Origin: Drosophila persimilis
Lineage: Eukaryota; Arthropoda; Insecta; Diptera; Drosophilidae
Length of the DNA: 64,000 bases
Assembly (NCBI RefSeq): GCF_003286085.1
Contig: NW_020825294.1
Span: forward strand, 6,696,001 to 6,760,000
Direction of reading: 5' to 3'
This document shows, piece after piece, positions 62,979 to 64,000 of the stretch. How positions within the stretch are numbered: position 1 is the first letter of the stretch; every line of letters begins with the position of its first letter. A program made the position numbers and the translations under genes. The notes below the pieces were generated by a model. The model was not told where the DNA came from. It saw only the letters and a program-made list of their open reading frames with translations, and ran no database searches.

Positions 62979-64000
62979 TTGGTATCTTTGCTACTCGTAT
63001 TATGTATTACTTGTCTTTAGTCCTAATGGTGAAAGTATTTCGTTAAGCGATGATGAATGAATGGATCTATGACAGAATTTACCTCACTCAAATCTTTGTT
63101 GCAAGATATTTGAACATCTGACGTTTGGATCTGGACAACAGCCCCCTCGGGGTCTTTGGGCAATATCTGTATCAGAATATCTGTATCAGGCCATTTAATC
63201 GATGCTCTACGGTTAGCTTATGTTTCACTCAATCAAATTAGAACAGTGTCTAATCGTATTAAATTGGTTCAATGCTCAGAAATATATATATTAATTGTGT
63301 GGGCAAAACCGAAAGGGGCTACCTACACATATAATGCCTTCATTATCTAGACCCACGTCCAATATATATGTACATACTCTTATGTGGCAACATGTATAAT
63401 CTTAAGACATAAACCCTTTCAAGACTGAGACAAGCCCCTTTTATAGTTATCTTTAAATTAGCCAATGCATGCGGCTGCTTAGTGAGAGATTACATGAGGC
63501 AGAACTCTATAAAGAGGGAAACTCCTACCCCTCCCCACCCGACACACACACACACGCGTAGGTTAAAGAAAACATAATTAGAAGGAAAATCGGAGGCATC
63601 TTGGACGTAGGGATCAAAGCTCAATTGGCTGCCCTACACCTGCATTGTTCTAATTGCCAAAAGGTAAGTGAAATATGAATATGCTACAGACACATGGGCG
63701 AAGGGAGGCAGGCGGGTAGGCCAACGCCAACCCGTCCGTGTCTAAGGTTAATTACGCAGACTGCAGGTCGTGCCTCTTGCCTCCTGAATCCTGTCCTTGC
63801 ACACACACACACACACACACACACACAGGCACAGGCACAGATTTTACCCTTGGAGACTGGAAGCCTGAGCTGCCATGCGTGTGTGTTTGTTTGCTTAAGC
63901 CATTTCCGGTTCGATTTTAGCCAAAATCTTGTCCATTTTCTAGCCTAACCAAACAAACGGAAACTGGCTTAGTTGGACAGGGAGAGGCGGGAGGCTGAGG
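62979..64000. other. Non-coding right end
   Basis: No gene is supportable. The stretch contains AT-rich DNA and a CA tract at about 63800-63830 that produces two overlapping artefact frames. Confidence 0.6.
63800..63830. repeat. CA microsatellite
   Basis: About 14 CA dinucleotides, followed by two CAGGCA units. Confidence 0.95.

Overview
The window reads as euchromatic DNA of a Drosophila species. The evidence is short introns with GT-AG ends, strongly biased GC-ending codons in the real genes, abundant CA/GA/CT microsatellites, and insect gene families such as ACX adenylyl cyclases and small four-helix membrane proteins. An obscura-group species and Muller element B are plausible guesses from the ACX cluster, but the sequence alone does not prove either. 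About 85-90% of the window shows no protein gene.

Layout: (1) 1-4038 is non-coding. It is followed by a minus-strand VAP-family gene (MSP domain, coiled coil, C-terminal anchor) at 4039-4701. (2) 4702-9908 is non-coding, with an AT-rich tandem array near 6 kb and a GC-rich block near 7.9 kb. (3) 9909-18455 holds two tandem, same-strand, 12-exon adenylyl cyclase genes of the ACX type. I could splice both into complete 1117-residue frames with all catalytic residues. (4) 18456-46437 is a long gene-poor stretch. It contains a decayed Tc1-like transposon, several tandem or dispersed repeats, DINE-1/mini-me-like remnants and one or two coding-like fragments. (5) 46438-52934 is a large inverted duplication: two arms of about 1 kb, each with a small four-exon tetraspan gene, in convergent orientation around a 4.5 kb spacer. 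(6) 52935-61213 is non-coding with one weak exon candidate and a 95-bp AT-rich array. (7) 61214-62059 encodes a secreted Lys/His/Glu/Gly-rich low-complexity protein. It is followed by a small two-exon predicted gene at 62488-62978 and non-coding DNA to the end.

Functional themes: the ACX cyclases and the VAP paralog both belong to families with testis-specific members in Drosophila, so this part may be a male germline neighbourhood (inference).

The most interesting object is the inverted tetraspan pair. In the alignable coding stretch I count 23 amino-acid-changing codon differences against one synonymous difference. The two introns there differ at only about 6% of sites, and a non-coding 3' module with a CTCF-like motif is almost unchanged. 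This looks like a duplicated module under diversifying selection in its protein and constraint, or gene conversion, in its non-coding part. Both genes also need a GC-AG second intron to stay in frame.
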